Position numbers and translations under genes: made by a program
Assembly: GCA_945873105.1 (NCBI GenBank)
Contig: CAMCBW010000039.1
Span: forward strand, 1 to 51,661
Length of the DNA stretch: 51,661 bases
Direction: 5' to 3'
DNA from: Tangfeifania diversioriginum
Lineage (GTDB): Bacteria; Bacteroidota; Bacteroidia; Bacteroidales; Prolixibacteraceae
Notes under the pieces: generated by a model
What the model saw: the letters and a program-made list of their open reading frames with translations, nothing else
What the model was told of the DNA's origin: nothing
Database searches by the model: none
Shown: positions 7,822 through 16,690 of the stretch, in pieces
Position numbering within the stretch: the first letter of the stretch is position 1
How the letters are laid out: each line of letters begins with the position of its first letter

Positions 7822-8889
7822 ATGTACTACCTGAAATTCCTTTTGATACTGCTGCTTCCGCTTTGGGGATGCAAAAAGGTGGACAATACTGACCCCGATC
7901 CCGGCATTTCGGACTATTTCCCTCCCACCGCGGGGAGTAATTGGGAGACAAAATCTCCTTCCAGCTTGGGTTGGAACGAAAGTGCCATTGTGCCACTGAA
8001 GAATTTCCTTGTCCAAAAGCATTCAAAATCCTTTGTGATCCTGGTTAACGGAAGAATTGTGATGGAGGAGTATTTCAACGGGCATACCGCTACCACCACC
8101 TGGCCCTGGAACAGTGCGGGGAAAACACTGGTATCTGCCACTACCGGGATCGCGCAGCAAGAGGGATTGCTCAGCATCCAGAACAAGGTCTCGCAACATT
8201 TGGGCACCGGCTGGACCAGCGAACCCATCGCCAAGGAGAACCTGATCACCACCAGGCATCTTCTAACCATGACCAGCGGAATCAACGATGAGAATGAGCT
8301 GGTTATCAAATCAAATCTGACCTACCTTGCGGATGCCGGAACAAGATGGTCGTACAGCAATGTATTTCAAAAATTGATGGAGGTGGTGGCTGCCGCCGCT
8401 AACCAGGATTTTGAATCCTATTTCAACACCCGGATCAAAAACAAAATTGGGATGGAGGGCTTCTGGAACTTCGGGATCATCTTCAAAATTTACCACAGCA
8501 ACACCCGCAGCATGGCCAGATTCGGTCTGCTGGCCCTTCACAGGGGGAAATGGGGAGAAAGCCAGCTTGTCAACGAAAGCTATTTCAACGAATGCACCAC
8601 CTCCTCGCAAAACATCAACACATCCTACGGGTATTTTTGGTGGCTCAATGGCAAAACCAGTTTCATGGTACCCGGGAGTCAAACCATCTACCAGGGTTCG
8701 CTGGTACCCAGTGCCCCGGCAGACATGTATGCCGCGATGGGGGCAGAAGACCAGCGCATCTATGTGGTCCCCAGTAAAAACATGGTCATCGTCAGGATGG
8801 GAGATGCCTCGGATCCGCTCAATCCAAGCTTTGCCTTATCCGGATTTGACAACGAGCTTTGGCTGAAGATCAATGCAGTAATCAATTAA
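7822..8889 (+). CDS. Serine hydrolase lipoprotein, beta-lactamase/PBP class C type
   Basis: The 355-residue product has a lipobox (LLLPLWGC, Cys17), then a penicillin-binding-protein-like transpeptidase fold. The nucleophile motif SxxK is S98-A-G-K101, and the second motif YxN is Y178-S-N180. HLLTMTSGI is the typical strand after the SxxK helix, and YGYFWWLNG is also typical. Such envelope enzymes act as esterases, D-aminopeptidases or carboxypeptidases; true beta-lactamase activity cannot be assumed. The ATG at 7822 was chosen because it starts the lipoprotein signal; the frame itself opens at 7780. It seems monocistronic. Confidence 0.9.
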   Translation: MYYLKFLLILLLPLWGCKKVDNTDPDPGISDYFPPTAGSNWETKSPSSLGWNESAIVPLKNFLVQKHSKSFVILVNGRIVMEEYFNGHTATTTWPWNSAGKTLVSATTGIAQQEGLLSIQNKVSQHLGTGWTSEPIAKENLITTRHLLTMTSGINDENELVIKSNLTYLADAGTRWSYSNVFQKLMEVVAAAANQDFESYFNTRIKNKIGMEGFWNFGIIFKIYHSNTRSMARFGLLALHRGKWGESQLVNESYFNECTTSSQNINTSYGYFWWLNGKTSFMVPGSQTIYQGSLVPSAPADMYAAMGAEDQRIYVVPSKNMVIVRMGDASDPLNPSFALSGFDNELWLKINAVIN

Positions 8890-9114
8890 ACCACCGACCC
8901 CAGATTGCACTTCGCATCACCAGGAACTATGCTGCACGCTGCCCTCCTGATGGTTGGCTTTTGTCAGGTCCATGCCTCCTTCTTGCAAACGAAGTGCCTG
9001 AACAAAATTTGTAACCATTGTTTTTTATCAATAAAAAATAGTATTTTGCATCATCGGTCTGACGAACCCCTGGAAGAGGAAGATCACAACCCTAACAAAA
9101 AAACAACAATTGAT

Positions 9115-11346
9115 ATGAAGATCCACAAAGAGGTTTTGGCGCCTGTCGGAAAGCTAACCAACCTGTTAAATAATGAAGAGGGAGAACATATCTGGCAATT
9201 TTCCCGCATCGGCGGGGAGAACAGGGTGAACTTGCTCTCTGGAGCAGACCTGGCCAACCTGGAGTCGCTCGACCAGAAGCTCTGGACGGCGCTGAGCTGT
9301 CCGGTCTTTGGCATGGAGATCGACGACCGGACCCTTGCCCTGATCGATACCGACAACGACCAGCGCATCCGGGTACCGGAGGTGATTGCCGCCGCCAAAT
9401 GGCTGGTATCCCTTGTCAACAACCCTGACGATCTGGTGCAGCAGAACCACGCGCTGCCGCTGTCGGCCATCAACACCTCCAGTGAGGAGGGTGAGGCCAT
9501 CTACCACTCCGCCCTGCAGATTCTTCGCAACCTGGGGCGGCCGGAGCAGACAGCACTCTCCGTGGCCGAAGTATCAGACCTGACTGCCATACTGGCCGAT
9601 GCCCGCTTCAACGGGGACGGGGTGATCGTAGAAGATTCGACCGATGACGAAGAACTCAAAAAGCTGATTGGCATTATCTCAACCTTGACAGGTTCGGCCA
9701 CTGATAAATCTGGTAAAACAGGTATCACGGAAGAACACCTCAACGATTTCTTCACCCAGTGTACTGCCTACGAAGCCTGGTATGCCGCTGCAGAGCAGGA
9801 GGATTCAGGCCTGCTTCCTTTCGGTACCGGTACATCCGAGGCCTATGCCAGCTACCTTGCTTTGAAGAGTAAAATAGACGACTATTTCCTGCGCTGCAAA
9901 ATGGCCGAGTTCGACAAGGGATCTGCCGCACAGTGGAACCTCTTCCAACTGCAAGCAGAACAGCTCAGTCCCGAAAACCTGGCTGAGCGTACCGAAGCCA
10001 TCGCAGCCTTCCCCATTGCCATGGGATACCAGGCAGAGATGCCGCTAACCGAAGGGATCAATCCCTCCTGGAGATCGTTGCTGGATAAACTGCGGGCAGT
10101 GCTCCTCACCCCGCTATTTCCCGGTAGGGATCGACTTTCGCAGGAGGAGTGGGACTCCATCCCCGGCCATTTTGCGGCCTGGAATGAATGGCAGGCGGCC
10201 AAAGCAGGTGCGGCCGTTGAGCCCCTCGGCATCGACCAGATCCGTGCCTACCTGAAGGGGGAGGCAGAGGCTGCCATCCGGGAGATGATCGCCCTCGACA
10301 AATCACTGGAGGTGGAGATCAACAACATCGGCCGGGTAGAGAGACTGACCCGGTACTATTGTGATTTCTATAAACTGTTAAGGAATTTCGTCACCTTCAC
10401 CGACTTTTACACCCCCGGCGGATTGTCGATGTTCCAGGCAGGCAGGCTCTACATCGACCAGCGCTGCTGCGATCTCTGCATCAGGGTCAACGACCTGCCC
10501 AAGCACAACATGATGGCAGGCTACAGCGGCATCTGCCTCGTTTATTGTGACTGCACCTCCAAGACAAAAAACGAAAAGATGACCATCGTGGCAGCGCTCA
10601 CCGATGGCGACATCGACAACATCATGGTGGGCAGGAATGCCATCTTCTACGACCGGCAGAACTGCGACTGGGACACCACCATCGTCAAGATCATCGACAA
10701 TCCCATCAGCATCCGGCAGGCCTTCTGGTCTCCTTACAAAAAGATGTCGCGGATGATTGCCAAACAGATGGAGAAGGTAGCCTCTTCCAAGGAGAAGGCG
10801 GTGGATTCTTCTATCTCCTCCGGTGTGGACAAGTCCACCTCCCATGTAGAGAGCGGGATCAACCGCTCCATTCAGGCGAATCCGGCTCCTGCTGCTTCCC
10901 CCGCTGCACCTGCTGCACCACCTTTCGACATCGGAAAGTTTGTGGGAATTTTCGCGGCCATCAGCCTCGCCCTGGGCGCCATCGGAACCGTTATCATGTC
11001 CATCCTGACCGGCTTCCTGAAGCTTACCTGGTGGCAAATGCCACTGGCGATCATCGGCATTGTCCTTGCTATTTCATTGCCATCCATGGTAATTGCCTAT
11101 CTAAAACTGCGCAAACGCGACCTCGCTCCGGTGCTGGATGCCAACGGTTGGGCCATCAATGCACGCGTGACCATCAACATCCTCTTTGGCAAGACCCTCA
11201 CCCACCTGGTCTCCCTGCCACCCAATTCAAAAGTCAACCTCATCGATCCCTTCCAACGGAAGAAAAAAGCGGTCTGGCCGGCCTTGCTGATTATCCTGGC
11301 CTTGATAGCGATTGCTACATTTGTCATGTGGAGGTACTATTATTAA
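9115..11346 (+). CDS. Large cytosolic-plus-membrane protein with EF-hand-like loop
   Basis: Family not recognised. The 743-residue product has a long soluble N-terminal region, a Ser/Lys-rich stretch, a Pro/Ala linker at about 588-603, and three hydrophobic segments near 607-636, 642-665 and 720-740. Residues 78-89, DTDNDQRIRVPE, fit the 12-residue EF-hand loop exactly (Asp at 1, 3, 5, Ile at 8, Glu at 12). A weaker NGDGVIVED loop occurs later. There is no signal peptide. The ATG at 9115 follows an A-rich leader; the open frame back to 8905 encodes an implausible extension. It seems monocistronic. Confidence 0.85.
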   Translation: MKIHKEVLAPVGKLTNLLNNEEGEHIWQFSRIGGENRVNLLSGADLANLESLDQKLWTALSCPVFGMEIDDRTLALIDTDNDQRIRVPEVIAAAKWLVSLVNNPDDLVQQNHALPLSAINTSSEEGEAIYHSALQILRNLGRPEQTALSVAEVSDLTAILADARFNGDGVIVEDSTDDEELKKLIGIISTLTGSATDKSGKTGITEEHLNDFFTQCTAYEAWYAAAEQEDSGLLPFGTGTSEAYASYLALKSKIDDYFLRCKMAEFDKGSAAQWNLFQLQAEQLSPENLAERTEAIAAFPIAMGYQAEMPLTEGINPSWRSLLDKLRAVLLTPLFPGRDRLSQEEWDSIPGHFAAWNEWQAAKAGAAVEPLGIDQIRAYLKGEAEAAIREMIALDKSLEVEINNIGRVERLTRYYCDFYKLLRNFVTFTDFYTPGGLSMFQAGRLYIDQRCCDLCIRVNDLPKHNMMAGYSGICLVYCDCTSKTKNEKMTIVAALTDGDIDNIMVGRNAIFYDRQNCDWDTTIVKIIDNPISIRQAFWSPYKKMSRMIAKQMEKVASSKEKAVDSSISSGVDKSTSHVESGINRSIQANPAPAASPAAPAAPPFDIGKFVGIFAAISLALGAIGTVIMSILTGFLKLTWWQMPLAIIGIVLAISLPSMVIAYLKLRKRDLAPVLDANGWAINARVTINILFGKTLTHLVSLPPNSKVNLIDPFQRKKKAVWPALLIILALIAIATFVMWRYYY

Positions 11347-11580
11347 TGTGGAAATGGGAAAATGTGAAAATGTGGAAATGTGGAAATGTGAAAATTGGGA
11401 CAATTGGCGGATTAACTATTAAAAATGAGCAGCGTAGCTGCAAAATTATGGTAGGGAAGGATTGTTAGCCACCACCGTCTGCGCACGAAGTTCCAAAAGA
11501 GAGATACTACCGGGATCGGACGGCAGGGTGACAGAGTTGAGCGTGGGGAATTGAAACGGGGAAACAGGGAAGAGGAGATT
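11344..11580 (+). repeat. Dispersed ~230 bp element, copy B
   Basis: Starts at the stop codon of the EF-hand-like protein gene with tandem AATGTGGAAATGTG units. It then matches the reverse complement of 7549-7747 block by block. It accounts for most of the 338-base gap before the phytase gene, and nothing coding was seen in it. Confidence 0.65.
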
Positions 11581-11684
11581 GCAAACAGTGCTGTGACCAA
11601 TAAAATTGAGAAAAACTATTGTGTTAACGAGATGAGTCTATACTTTTATGCCCGACTGAAAGATCTCTGCAAATTTTAAATCCT

Positions 11685-12794
11685 ATGACCTACCATAGAC
11701 TCAAACTCATTCTGGCAGCGGCAACCATCCTGGCCGGATGCCACTCAGGAAGCAATTCCAAACGGACGGAAATCCCCTCCTCCAATTTTGTAACTGCCGC
11801 AGCAGAGACCAAGCCGGTGCCCAGGGATGCGGCAAGTGATGCGGCAGACGATCCTGCCATCTGGATCAATTTCTCAAGACCTGACTCCTCCCGTATCATC
11901 GGAACCGATAAACAGGGTGGCCTTGCCGTGTACGACCTCTCCGGACATGAACTGTTCTACTATCCTGCCGGGAAGATGAACAATGCAGATCTCAGGTACC
12001 ATTTTGCCTTGTCAAAAGATACCATCGACCTGCTGGCTGTCAGCAACCGCACCGACCAATCCGTCGACCTCTACAAGATAAATACCAACGGATCGCTGGA
12101 AGTCATTCACCAGCAACCACTCAAATCCCGGTTAAAGGAGGAGGTGTATGGGTTGTGCATGTATCTCTCGGCAAAAACAGGCAAATATTATGTGTTTGTC
12201 AATGGAAAAGATGGGGCCATAGAGCAATGGGAGCTCTTCCAGGTAGCGGATCAAATTTCGGGCAGGATCGTGCGCAATTTAAAACTTGACACGCAGGTGG
12301 AGGGAATGGTGGCGGATGATGAGCATGGATTGCTCTATGTAGGGGAAGAGAAGAATGGTATCTGGAAATTCAATGCTGAGCCGGAGGGAGGAGATGCGCG
12401 TGAACTGCTAACACGCTCAACGGAAAAAGAGAATCCGTACATTGCTTATGATTTAGAAGGAATGGCCATCTATAAATTGCAGGATGGGGAGGGATATCTT
12501 GTTACCTCCTCCCAGGGAAATGACTCCTACGCCCTCTTTGAAAGGAAACCGCCCCACCAATATCTCGGTAGTTTCAGCATCACCGACGGAATTGCTACAG
12601 ACGGGACACAGGATACTGATGGTCTTGACCTTACGAGCCTGCCGTTGGGAAAAGACTATCCTGCCGGACTCCTGGTCGTCCAGGACGGAAAAAACAAAGA
12701 GGCAGGCGTGGCTGCCGCTCAAAACTTCAAACTGGTCAGGTGGGACTCCATCAGCGTCAAATTCAACCCTGTTTTAAATACCAACAAGCCTTGA
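11685..12794 (+). CDS. Beta-propeller phytase lipoprotein
   Basis: Releases phosphate from phytate (myo-inositol hexakisphosphate) in a calcium-dependent way. The 369-residue product has a lipobox (AATILAGC, Cys19), so it is probably surface- or periplasm-anchored. Family signatures are DAADDPAIWI, IIGTDKQGGLAVYDL, LAVSNRTDQSVDLY, VEGMVADDEHGLLYVGEEKNGIWKF, YDLEGMAIY and LVTSSQGNDSYALF. They are spread round the six-bladed propeller and carry its calcium and phosphate ligands. It is monocistronic in this layout, preceded by a dispersed repeat. Confidence 0.93.
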   Translation: MTYHRLKLILAAATILAGCHSGSNSKRTEIPSSNFVTAAAETKPVPRDAASDAADDPAIWINFSRPDSSRIIGTDKQGGLAVYDLSGHELFYYPAGKMNNADLRYHFALSKDTIDLLAVSNRTDQSVDLYKINTNGSLEVIHQQPLKSRLKEEVYGLCMYLSAKTGKYYVFVNGKDGAIEQWELFQVADQISGRIVRNLKLDTQVEGMVADDEHGLLYVGEEKNGIWKFNAEPEGGDARELLTRSTEKENPYIAYDLEGMAIYKLQDGEGYLVTSSQGNDSYALFERKPPHQYLGSFSITDGIATDGTQDTDGLDLTSLPLGKDYPAGLLVVQDGKNKEAGVAAAQNFKLVRWDSISVKFNPVLNTNKP

Positions 12795-13017
12795 GCTACT
12801 CCCAGCACCGAATAACCCACGCCCAACTTCCAGATTCTTTCTTCCGGCTACCGGTCACCACCTTCAACTGCACCACGGCAATCACCGGGATTTTGCATCT
12901 GCAAATGATAACCATCCATTGGTTCTTACGGTCCAAATGCGTAATTTTGGAAACCGGAACATTGGGAACAATAACTCATCACTTCTACATTTTTCATCTT
13001 CAATCCCTATTACCAGC

Positions 13018-13245
13018 ATGCGCAATAATCCTACTCCAAAAAAGAAACCCAACCGCCTTGCTTTTGGGATCTCCCTGGGCCTGGCATTTGGTGCGGCCAT
13101 CGGTGCAGCCATAGGTTTGGCCACCAATAATTTAGGTGTCTGGCTCCCCGTAGGTACCGCCTGCGGAATGACCATTGGCATTGCCATTGGTGTTGCCGCG
13201 GATGGGGGCAATAAAAAGCCGGCAACGCGCAACAGGCGCAGGTAA
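13018..13245 (+). CDS. Small glycine-zipper membrane protein
   Basis: The 75-residue product has basic ends (NPTPKKKPNR; NKKPATRNRRR) around one or two Gly/Ala-rich hydrophobic helices with GxxxG spacing (GISLGLAFGAAIGAAIGLA and GMTIGIAIGVAA). This is the pattern of glycine-zipper proteins, and no specific function follows. The start at 13018 excludes an upstream frame of no coding character. A secreted protein gene begins 25 bases later, so the two may be cotranscribed. Confidence 0.65.
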   Translation: MRNNPTPKKKPNRLAFGISLGLAFGAAIGAAIGLATNNLGVWLPVGTACGMTIGIAIGVAADGGNKKPATRNRRR

Positions 13246-13270
13246 TTGCAGATAAAGACCACCATTTAAT

Positions 13271-13840
13271 ATGAAAAACCTCCTTTGGATCTTGCTTTCG
13301 ATTTTGACGATGCAGGGTTATGGCCAGACAGCAGACAGGGATTTAAAAATTGGGGAAAACAGATACGCCGCATTGAATGATTCTTTGCCGCAGGTGATCT
13401 ACAAAAATAATAGGGTCTCCAAACACCAAACGGCCTGGTTGGTCGACAACCAGCTGGCCGGAGAGTATGTTACCAAAACTATAAACGCAGAACAGATTGG
13501 ATCTGTTGACGTATCGAAGAGGAGTGTTGTGATTGACGGCATTACCTACGACAGCCAGGTGACCATCGCGATGAAGGAGGGTTATCACACCAAATTTATT
13601 TCATTGAACAATTTGAAGGCAAAATATACCAACCTGAAAGATAGTCCGGTCCTGTTTATGATTGAGAACGAAATTGTCCAGGCCGATTACGACAAGTACC
13701 TGGTGGATGAGTGCTATTTGCTACAGATCATTGTAGACAAAATAGAGATAAAGCGTGAAAAAATGGATTTCTTCCTGGTAAGAGTGCTGACCAGAACTCC
13801 AGAAAACATCAAAAAGGCGAAAGAGATCAGGATCCGGTGA
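13271..13840 (+). CDS. Exported protein of unknown function
   Basis: Family not recognised. The 189-residue product has a signal peptide (MKNLLWILLSILTMQGYGQ) and a mixed alpha/beta body. The stretch EYVTKTINAEQIGSVDVSKRSVVIDG resembles the short conserved block of exported Bacteroidetes proteins in which a gene-product-specific strand follows IxxIxVxK. There is no lipobox. It sits 25 bases after the glycine-zipper gene. Confidence 0.7.
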   Translation: MKNLLWILLSILTMQGYGQTADRDLKIGENRYAALNDSLPQVIYKNNRVSKHQTAWLVDNQLAGEYVTKTINAEQIGSVDVSKRSVVIDGITYDSQVTIAMKEGYHTKFISLNNLKAKYTNLKDSPVLFMIENEIVQADYDKYLVDECYLLQIIVDKIEIKREKMDFFLVRVLTRTPENIKKAKEIRIR

Positions 13841-13938
13841 GGAGCAGAGCAGAGATAACATCAATGCCAATGCCCTGTTTTCGCGCTGATGCAAAGCAAA
13901 AACAAAAAATATTTATCAGAAATTATTCAATATAACGC

Positions 13939-14235
13939 ATGGATTACCCTAAAATAACCATTTACAAAACATCACTTATTGTTGCTACGTTGCTTAGTCT
14001 ACTTGGTAGCTATTTCAAGATTACACATTACGCCTATGGAAATCTTATCCTGGTAATTGGCATGATCATAAGCCTGGGGTTTATTATTCCCGGCCTGGCA
14101 GATGTATTCGGAAACAACAGACTAAAATCTCATGAAAAATTGATGTGGATCGTGGGATTTATTTTTCTTACCTGGATAGCAGGTTTCCTCTATTTTCCGA
14201 AGTTTAAAAGTAGTACAACCGATACAACTCCTTAG
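13939..14235 (+). CDS. GldL-like small membrane protein
   Basis: The 98-residue product has three hydrophobic helices. The first pair (LLSLLGSYFKITHYAYGNLILVIGMIISLGFIIPGLADVF) resembles the N-terminal two-helix module of the gliding-motor protein GldL, including the FKI-H spacing. The cytoplasmic tail of true GldL and the gldK/M/N neighbours are missing, so it is only a paralogue of the module. The next gene starts 2 bases after the stop, so the two are very likely cotranscribed. Confidence 0.7.
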   Translation: MDYPKITIYKTSLIVATLLSLLGSYFKITHYAYGNLILVIGMIISLGFIIPGLADVFGNNRLKSHEKLMWIVGFIFLTWIAGFLYFPKFKSSTTDTTP

Positions 14236-14237
14236 CG

Positions 14238-15167
14238 ATGAAAGTCACGCTCCTACTGTTCTCCCTTTGCTTCTTCCTTTCCGCTATCGGTCAAACCCGT
14301 CAGGTATGTTTCACCTACGATGACCTACCCGTGGTAGCCTATGGCACCACTGATTCCGCCTTTCAGCAGGGGCTGACCGACCGTCTTGTCTCTACACTGG
14401 TAAAGAACCGGATCCCAGCCATCGGGTTCGTGAACGAACGGAAAATGTACAATATGGGTCAGGTCGACCCCGTTCAATTGGCCCTGCTGCGAACCTGGAC
14501 CAACCATGGCCTGGATTTGGGCAACCATACCTTCTCCCACCCCGATTACAACAAAGTCACCTACCGGGAGTTTACCAAAGATGTGCTCAAAGGTGAAACC
14601 CTTACCAGGAAGTTGCTCCAGGAGAAAGGCTCACCACTCAAATATTTCAGGCACCCCTTCCTGCACGTGGGGGAGACCAAAGCCAAAGCCGACTCCCTGG
14701 AGACTTTTCTTCGCGACCACCTTTACACGGTTGCCCCGGTTACCATCGACAACGAGGATTACCTTTTCGCACTGGCCTACCACCGGGCCAATGCCAAAAA
14801 GGATACGGTTCTGATGAAGAAGATTGGTACTGATTTCCTCTCCTACCTCGAAGCCAAGGTAAAATACTACGAAAGACAATCTGTGGCGCTGTTTGGCAGG
14901 GAGATTCCGCAGATATTACTGCTGCACGCCAGCCTGCTCAATTCGGTTTATGCCGGTGCCCTGGCAGCCATGTTCCGGAGAAACGGCTACTCCTTTGTAT
15001 CCCTTGACACAGCACTGGAAGATGCAGCCCACCAAACACCGGTCACCGTTTACGGCAAGTGGGGCATCTCCTGGATCGACAAATGGGCACTTTCGAAGGG
15101 TAAGAAAGGGGAGTTCTTCAAGGGGGAACCGGAAACACCTGACTACATTAAGAAACTGACAGAATAA
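14238..15167 (+). CDS. Exported polysaccharide deacetylase (CE4-type NodB domain)
   Basis: Likely removes N- or O-acetyl groups from a cell-wall or environmental polysaccharide. The 309-residue product has a signal peptide (first 19 residues). NodB motif 1 is FTYDD with D28/D29. Motif 2 is H97-T-F-S-H101, which binds the metal. Motif 3 is R138-H-P, and motif 5 is LLLHAS. The length beyond the NodB barrel is filled by a helical C-terminal part. It follows the GldL-like gene by 2 bases. The substrate cannot be read from the sequence. Confidence 0.9.
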   Translation: MKVTLLLFSLCFFLSAIGQTRQVCFTYDDLPVVAYGTTDSAFQQGLTDRLVSTLVKNRIPAIGFVNERKMYNMGQVDPVQLALLRTWTNHGLDLGNHTFSHPDYNKVTYREFTKDVLKGETLTRKLLQEKGSPLKYFRHPFLHVGETKAKADSLETFLRDHLYTVAPVTIDNEDYLFALAYHRANAKKDTVLMKKIGTDFLSYLEAKVKYYERQSVALFGREIPQILLLHASLLNSVYAGALAAMFRRNGYSFVSLDTALEDAAHQTPVTVYGKWGISWIDKWALSKGKKGEFFKGEPETPDYIKKLTE

Positions 15168-15187
15168 GGATTGGGACTAAGAAGAAT

Positions 15188-15410
15188 TTACACTGAGGAA
15201 ATTGTATATTTTGATTGAAGATTCGTGCATAATTATAGTGCTACCTACGATAGATTTAGTGACAGAGAAAAACAAAGATCACAGAGGTGAAAATCGCAAG
15301 CGATTTTCCTTCTCTGTGGCCTGATTTTTCACTCAAACGATTTTTGATAATGCAGTTATCTAGTATTTAATTAGAAATCTTGATTGTTGAAAAATAATCT
15401 CTCTGTGTAA
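15188..15410 (+). repeat. MITE-like palindromic element, copy 2
   Basis: Starts TTACACTGAGG and ends CTCTGTGTAA. Its centre (15280-15318) is CACAGAG, then GAAAATCGC-AA-GCGATTTTC, then CTCTGTG. Same orientation as 2058-2302. It fills the gap between the deacetylase and phosphatase genes. Confidence 0.7.
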
Positions 15411-15441
15411 TATTTTTACAACAAACACAAATACTGCAACG

Positions 15442-16059
15442 ATGCTTACCCTCTACCTCGCCCGCCATGGACAAGACCTCGATAATGCCGCCGGGATCCT
15501 TAACGGCCGGCGCGACCAGCCGCTTACCGCAGTCGGACTGGCGCAGGCCGATGAGCTGGCGCAAAAGATAAAAGTAGCGGGCATCCGCTTCGACAAGGTC
15601 TACAGTTCACCGCTTAGTCGTGCCTATGAAACAGCCAAAACCATTACCTCCGCCCTGGATTTAGCGCCGCCGGAAACACTGGGATTGCTGATCGAACGTG
15701 ATTTTGGGATGATGACAGGTCTGCCCGCCTCGGAGATTAAGCTTCGCTGTGCCCCGGACCTGCTGGAGACTGCTACGATTACCTATTTCCTCTCGCCAGA
15801 GGGGGCAGAGACTTTCCCTCAGTTGTTGGAACGGGCGGTCAGGCTACTTGAATTTATACGGAATAATCACCGGGAACAGACGCTGCTTCTGGTCACCCAC
15901 GGCGATTTCGGAAAGATGCTCTACGCTGCCTTTTACGGTTTAGCGTGGCAGGAGGTGTTAAGCTCGTTCCATTTTGGAAACTCAGAACTTTTGTGGTTGA
16001 AGGAGGAGACCGAACCGGAGCAGCGGCAGCTCTTTAGGATTCAGCAGTTCAACCAGTAG
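15442..16059 (+). CDS. Histidine phosphatase family protein
   Basis: A phosphoglycerate-mutase-like phosphatase that transfers phosphate through a His. The 205-residue product opens with LYLARHGQ (Arg8, catalytic His9). It continues with NGRRDQPLTAVGLAQADELA, VYSSPLSRAYETA (second Arg), and LLLVTHGDF with His153. The length and the RxDxPLT motif fit the alpha-ribazole phosphatase/fructose-2,6-bisphosphatase branch, but no cobalamin genes are nearby, so the substrate is open. It has no signal peptide and is cytoplasmic. A long hairpin repeat follows 11 bases after the stop. Confidence 0.92.
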   Translation: MLTLYLARHGQDLDNAAGILNGRRDQPLTAVGLAQADELAQKIKVAGIRFDKVYSSPLSRAYETAKTITSALDLAPPETLGLLIERDFGMMTGLPASEIKLRCAPDLLETATITYFLSPEGAETFPQLLERAVRLLEFIRNNHREQTLLLVTHGDFGKMLYAAFYGLAWQEVLSSFHFGNSELLWLKEETEPEQRQLFRIQQFNQ

Positions 16060-16070
16060 CGGGAGGAAAG

Positions 16071-16137
16071 GGTCGCGCAAAGCACGCCAAGAGCGCAAAG
16101 AAAAAACACTTTGCGCTCTTGGCGTCTTTGCGCGACC
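16071..16137. repeat. Long GTCGCGCAAAG hairpin, copy 1
   Basis: Arms 16071-16100 and 16109-16137 pair over about 29 bases with one bulged C, around an 8-base A-rich loop. Same family as 16691-16755 and 44777-44850. It may act as a terminator or mRNA-stabilising hairpin, which is not shown. Confidence 0.75.
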
Positions 16138-16209
16138 TAAAAAAATCATCTCCACCTGTGAATTTCAAACAATGTTCACTAATTTTACACTTAAACATCA
16201 GGATATCAC

Positions 16210-16665
16210 ATGAAAATATTTTCTGTACTGATTTGTCTTCTTCTGTTAATGGGAGGCTGTTCCGTGAAAAAATCGACGGATGAGCTGTCAACGGATCCTC
16301 TCATGCTGGTTGGTCATAGCTTCGTGCTGCAGGTCGACCGGGCCGTCAAGGCGCCATTAATGAAAGGCCCGCAGATAGAGCTGGCTGAAACGGATTATAC
16401 AGTTTCTGTTTCGGGCAAAAGTTATTCGGTCACCTTTTCGTCCGATGGAAAGTTTGTAACGCTGGAACCCGGATCTATCCTTGGCGAGAGGGGCCAGACG
16501 GCAACCGGCACCCTGGGATTTTACAACCTCACAGGAGGGGTATTTGCGGGTGGCAGAGTAGTGATAAGGAAAGTGCAGGAGAAGCTGGAGGGAGAGCTGA
16601 CCATTTACGGCTCTGGCGTTCCCATTGTTTTGAGTGAACGGGGAAGCCTGGTGGCAGGGAAATAA
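16210..16665 (+). CDS. Small lipoprotein of unknown function
   Basis: The 151-residue product has a lipobox (LLLLMGGC, Cys17). The mature part is strand-rich with regular short beta motifs (YTVSVSGKSYSVTFSSDGKFVTL; GTLGFYNLTGGVFAGGRVVI). This may be a small META- or lipocalin-like barrel, but no family was recognised. It lies between two members of the GTCGCGCAAAG hairpin family. The next gene is convergent. Confidence 0.75.
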   Translation: MKIFSVLICLLLLMGGCSVKKSTDELSTDPLMLVGHSFVLQVDRAVKAPLMKGPQIELAETDYTVSVSGKSYSVTFSSDGKFVTLEPGSILGERGQTATGTLGFYNLTGGVFAGGRVVIRKVQEKLEGELTIYGSGVPIVLSERGSLVAGK

Positions 16666-16690
16666 GCATAAAGAAAGTATAAGACCAGTT

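Noticed and set aside
7822-8889. Antibiotic-resistance beta-lactamase
   Set aside because: SxxK and YxN are shared by many esterases and peptidases; no resistance context or class C-specific KTG motif was confirmed.
8905-9114. N-terminal extension of the EF-hand-like protein
   Set aside because: Translated extension lacks a coherent signal or domain; ATG 9115 follows a typical A-rich leader.
10378-11037. Antisense frame over the EF-hand-like protein gene
   Set aside because: No signal, motif or start context; the plus-strand frame has helices and an EF-hand loop.
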